Shown one piece after another: positions 6,303 through 8,306 of a DNA stretch of 8,306 nucleotides. The stretch lies in NCBI GenBank assembly GCA_025964295.1, contig JAOPZD010000487.1:1-8306 (forward strand). Reading direction: 5' to 3'. The position numbers and the translations under genes are program-made. The DNA comes from Conexibacter sp. Its GTDB lineage: Bacteria; Actinomycetota; Thermoleophilia; Solirubrobacterales; Solirubrobacteraceae. The notes under the pieces were generated by a model. It saw only the letters and a list, made by a program, of their open reading frames with translations, searched no databases and was not told the DNA's origin. Each line of letters opens with the position of its first letter. Position 1 is the first letter of the stretch.

Positions 6303-7487
6303 ATGATCCGCCGCGTCCTCGCCTCGCTGGTGCTGTGCCTCGTCCTGCTGTCCGCCGGGATCTACCTCGGCGGGCACCCGTCCGGCCTGCCCGGCTTCCT
6401 GCGCGACCCGCTCGTGGGCGACCAGGACACGCGGGTCGTCAACGAGGCCATCGACCAGGTCAACCACACCTACTACCGCAAGGTCCCCAAGAGCCAGCTC
6501 GCCAACGAGTCGATCCGCGGGATCGTCGCGTCGCTGCACGACCGCTTCTCCAACTACTTCGACCCGCAGGAGTACAAGAAGTTCAACCTCCAGCAGAGCG
6601 GGGAGTTCGCCGGCATCGGCGTGCAGGTGACCAAGGCGGCCGACGGGCTGCGGATCGTCGAGGTCTACGACGGCTCGCCGGCCAAGCGCGCGAAGATCGC
6701 GGTCGGCGACGTCGTCACGGGCGTCAACGGCGTGGCGCTGAAGGGCAAGTCCAGCGACGCCTCGGTGGCGCTGATCCAGGGCCAGATCGGCAGCGACGTC
6801 AAGCTGACGGTGCGCCACGGCAAGACGTCGCGCGACGTGACGCTGACGCGCGCGACGATCTCGGTTCCGGCGGTGACGTCCTCCACGCGCACGGTGAGCG
6901 GGCGCAAGCTCGCGGTGATCCACCTCGACCAGTTCTCCTCCGGCGTGCACGGCGAGCTCGACGCCGCGCTGGGCAAGGCGATGAAGGGCGGCGCCAAGGG
7001 CGTGGTCTTCGACCTGCGCGACAACCCCGGCGGCCTGGTGACCGAGGCCCAGCTCGTGGCCAGCGCGTTCCTGTCGGACGGCAAGATCGTGACGACCAAG
7101 GGGCGCGCGGTCGCGGCCAAGACGTTCAGCGCGGTGGGCGACCCGGTCGCGCCGAAGCTGCCGCTCGTCGTGCTGGTCAACCGCAACAGCGCCAGCGCGG
7201 CGGAGATCGTCGCGGGCGCGCTGCAGGACCGCCATCGCGCCGAGCTCGTCGGCACGCGGACGTTCGGCAAGGGCGTCTTCCAGGAGGTGCTCGAGCTCTC
7301 CAACGGCGGCGCGCTGGACATCACCGCGGGCCAGTACTTCCTGCCGTCGGGGCGCAACCTCGGCGGCGCGGGCGTCTCGACGGGCAGCGGGCTGACGCCG
7401 AACGTGCAGGCGTCGGACGACCCGAAGACGACCAAGAAGGACGAGGCGCTGGACAAGGCGCTCAGCGTCCTGGCCGCCAAGGCATGA
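6303..7487 (+). CDS. S41 family C-terminal processing protease (CtpA-like) with PDZ domain
   Basis: The 394-residue protein has an N-terminal signal anchor (hydrophobic about 4-22), a short helical region with SLHDRFSNYFDPQEY (77-91), a PDZ domain (about 102-183, GIGVQV, SPAKRAKIAVGDVV), and a C-terminal S41 protease domain. FDLRDNPGG (236-244) is the S41 strand motif. The dyad is Ser298 (NSASAAE) and Lys323 (GTRTFGKG), with Gln327 four residues later. The Ser-to-Lys spacing of 25 equals that of E. coli Prc (S430/K455). It should act outside the membrane, trimming or degrading proteins from their C termini. In other bacteria such proteases set the level of peptidoglycan hydrolases; a link to FtsEX here is inference from position. 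The gene follows the hydrolase by 36 bases and overlaps the RNase R start by four. Confidence 0.95.
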   Translation: MIRRVLASLVLCLVLLSAGIYLGGHPSGLPGFLRDPLVGDQDTRVVNEAIDQVNHTYYRKVPKSQLANESIRGIVASLHDRFSNYFDPQEYKKFNLQQSGEFAGIGVQVTKAADGLRIVEVYDGSPAKRAKIAVGDVVTGVNGVALKGKSSDASVALIQGQIGSDVKLTVRHGKTSRDVTLTRATISVPAVTSSTRTVSGRKLAVIHLDQFSSGVHGELDAALGKAMKGGAKGVVFDLRDNPGGLVTEAQLVASAFLSDGKIVTTKGRAVAAKTFSAVGDPVAPKLPLVVLVNRNSASAAEIVAGALQDRHRAELVGTRTFGKGVFQEVLELSNGGALDITAGQYFLPSGRNLGGAGVSTGSGLTPNVQASDDPKTTKKDEALDKALSVLAAKA

Positions 7488-8306
7488 GCGCGCGCCGCCA
7501 GCGGGGCGCCGGGCCGCCCCCTGGGGCCGGCTCGGGCGAGCAGTTCACCGTCGGCGTCCTGGCCAAGCGCGGGCGCTTCCTCGTCGCCGAGCCGTTCTTC
7601 GACCCCCGCCGCGGGCAGCGGGTCGTGGTCGATCCGGGCCGCGACGGGCGGCCGGGGCAGCTCGTGCTCGTGCGCAGCGGGGGACGGGCCAAGGGGCACG
7701 CGAAGGTCGCGCGGGTCATCGGCCGGCCCGACGTCGCGCGCGACGTGATCGAGGCGCTGATGTACGACCGCGGGCTGCGGCGCGCCTTCCCGGCGGGCGT
7801 GGAGCGCGCGGCCAAGGAGGCCGTCGAGCGCGTCGAGGATCGCGATCCCGGCACCGCCGGACGGCGCGACCTGCGCCCGCTGCCGACGTTCACGATCGAC
7901 CCGACGACGGCGCGGGACTTCGACGACGCGATCAGCGCGGAGGAGCGCGGCGACGGGCAGTGGCGCGTGTGGGTCCACATCGCCGACGTCAGCGCCTACG
8001 TGCGGCCGGGCTCGCCGGTCGACCGCGAGGCCTACCGCCGCGCGACGTCGGTCTACGTCCCGGGCGCGGTCGAGCCGATGCTGCCCGAGCTGCTGTCCAA
8101 CGGCGCGTGCTCGCTGGTCGCCGGGCAGGAGCGCCTGGCGGTGACCGTGGAGATGGACCTCGACGGCGCCGACGTCGTGCGCACCGCCTTCTACCGGTCG
8201 CGGATCCGCAACGACGAGCGCCTGGACTACGACCGCGTCGACCGCATCTTCGCCGGCGAGGAGGAGGCCGCCGAGCCGTGGGCCGCGCCGCTGGCCGTCG
8301 CGCGCG
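7484..8306 (+). CDS. rnr: RNase II/R family 3'-5' exoribonuclease (3' partial)
   Basis: The gene starts with ATG overlapping the S41 stop (ATGA, 7484-7487) and stays open to the window edge, giving 274 codons. Residues about 21-80 look like one cold-shock/OB-type RNA-binding domain (FTVGVLAKRGRFLVAEPF to GHAKVARVIG). The catalytic RNB domain begins near 130. Its metal-binding aspartates are in IDPTTARDFDDAI: D139, D145, D147 and D148, with the spacing of E. coli RNase R D272, D278, D280 and D281. Further RNB motifs are VHIADVSAYV (164-173), RATSVYVPG and MLPELLSNGACSL. It degrades RNA processively from the 3' end, including structured RNA. The RNB domain starts some 130 residues earlier than in E. 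coli RNase R, so the N-terminal helix-turn-helix and first cold-shock domain appear absent. The start is supported by the ATGA overlap, which implies translational coupling. The rest of the gene, including any S1 domain, lies outside. Confidence 0.93.
   Translation, partial: MSARRQRGAGPPPGAGSGEQFTVGVLAKRGRFLVAEPFFDPRRGQRVVVDPGRDGRPGQLVLVRSGGRAKGHAKVARVIGRPDVARDVIEALMYDRGLRRAFPAGVERAAKEAVERVEDRDPGTAGRRDLRPLPTFTIDPTTARDFDDAISAEERGDGQWRVWVHIADVSAYVRPGSPVDREAYRRATSVYVPGAVEPMLPELLSNGACSLVAGQERLAVTVEMDLDGADVVRTAFYRSRIRNDERLDYDRVDRIFAGEEEAAEPWAAPLAVAR

Noticed and set aside
4782..7235. 817-codon open frame on the minus strand, antisense to ftsX, the hydrolase and the S41 gene
   Set aside because: It is a shadow of GC-rich codon usage. 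The three sense genes it covers have complete family motifs. The antisense protein is a monotonous Arg/Ala/Val/Asp mixture with no domain and crosses three gene boundaries.

Overview
The window is very GC-rich. Its coding strands are almost saturated with G or C at third codon positions, and gaps between genes are short (3 to about 80 bases). Gene content and order (ftsE-ftsX, then an S41 C-terminal processing protease, then an RNase R-type exoribonuclease) suggest a high-GC actinobacterium. My best guess is the Thermoleophilia/Solirubrobacterales, but this rests on style and gene order, not on a marker gene. I see no rRNA, tRNA, CRISPR array, insertion sequence, phage gene or other sign of a mobile region. 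This looks like ordinary chromosomal core and near-core sequence.

Layout. The left edge (2-64) holds the last 20 codons of a plus-strand gene, converging on a minus-strand block that reads right to left: an M16B zinc peptidase (3514-2255), a small nucleotidyltransferase-like protein whose usual metal-binding motif is degenerate (2185-1817), a secreted calcium-binding-repeat protein with a long Asp/Ser insert (1737-781), and a cytoplasmic FrnE-type DsbA-family protein (724-68). A 74-base divergent region (3515-3588) separates this block from a plus-strand block: ftsE (3589-4458), ftsX (4465-5364), an epoxide-hydrolase-like alpha/beta hydrolase (5406-6266), an S41 protease (6303-7487), and an RNase R-type gene (from 7484) that overlaps the S41 stop by ATGA and runs off the right edge.

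How the genes work together. FtsE and FtsX form the ABC-type complex that controls septal peptidoglycan hydrolysis. No peptidoglycan hydrolase, the usual partner, is encoded nearby. The closest envelope-acting neighbour is the S41 protease, a family that in some bacteria controls levels of peptidoglycan hydrolases. The overlap of the S41 and RNase R genes implies coupled translation. The minus-strand genes share no obvious pathway.

The most coherent non-coding signal is a TANNNT hexamer placed 6 to 12 bases upstream of the start codon of five genes (dsbA-like, M16, ftsE, hydrolase, S41). This is the layout expected of leaderless or near-leaderless transcripts. Only the calcium-binding-repeat gene has a clear Shine-Dalgarno sequence. 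I did not find a multi-gene system that I would call new. The most unusual items are the split beta domain with its acidic insert, the degenerate nucleotidyltransferase, and the palindromes built around the M16 and hydrolase promoters.
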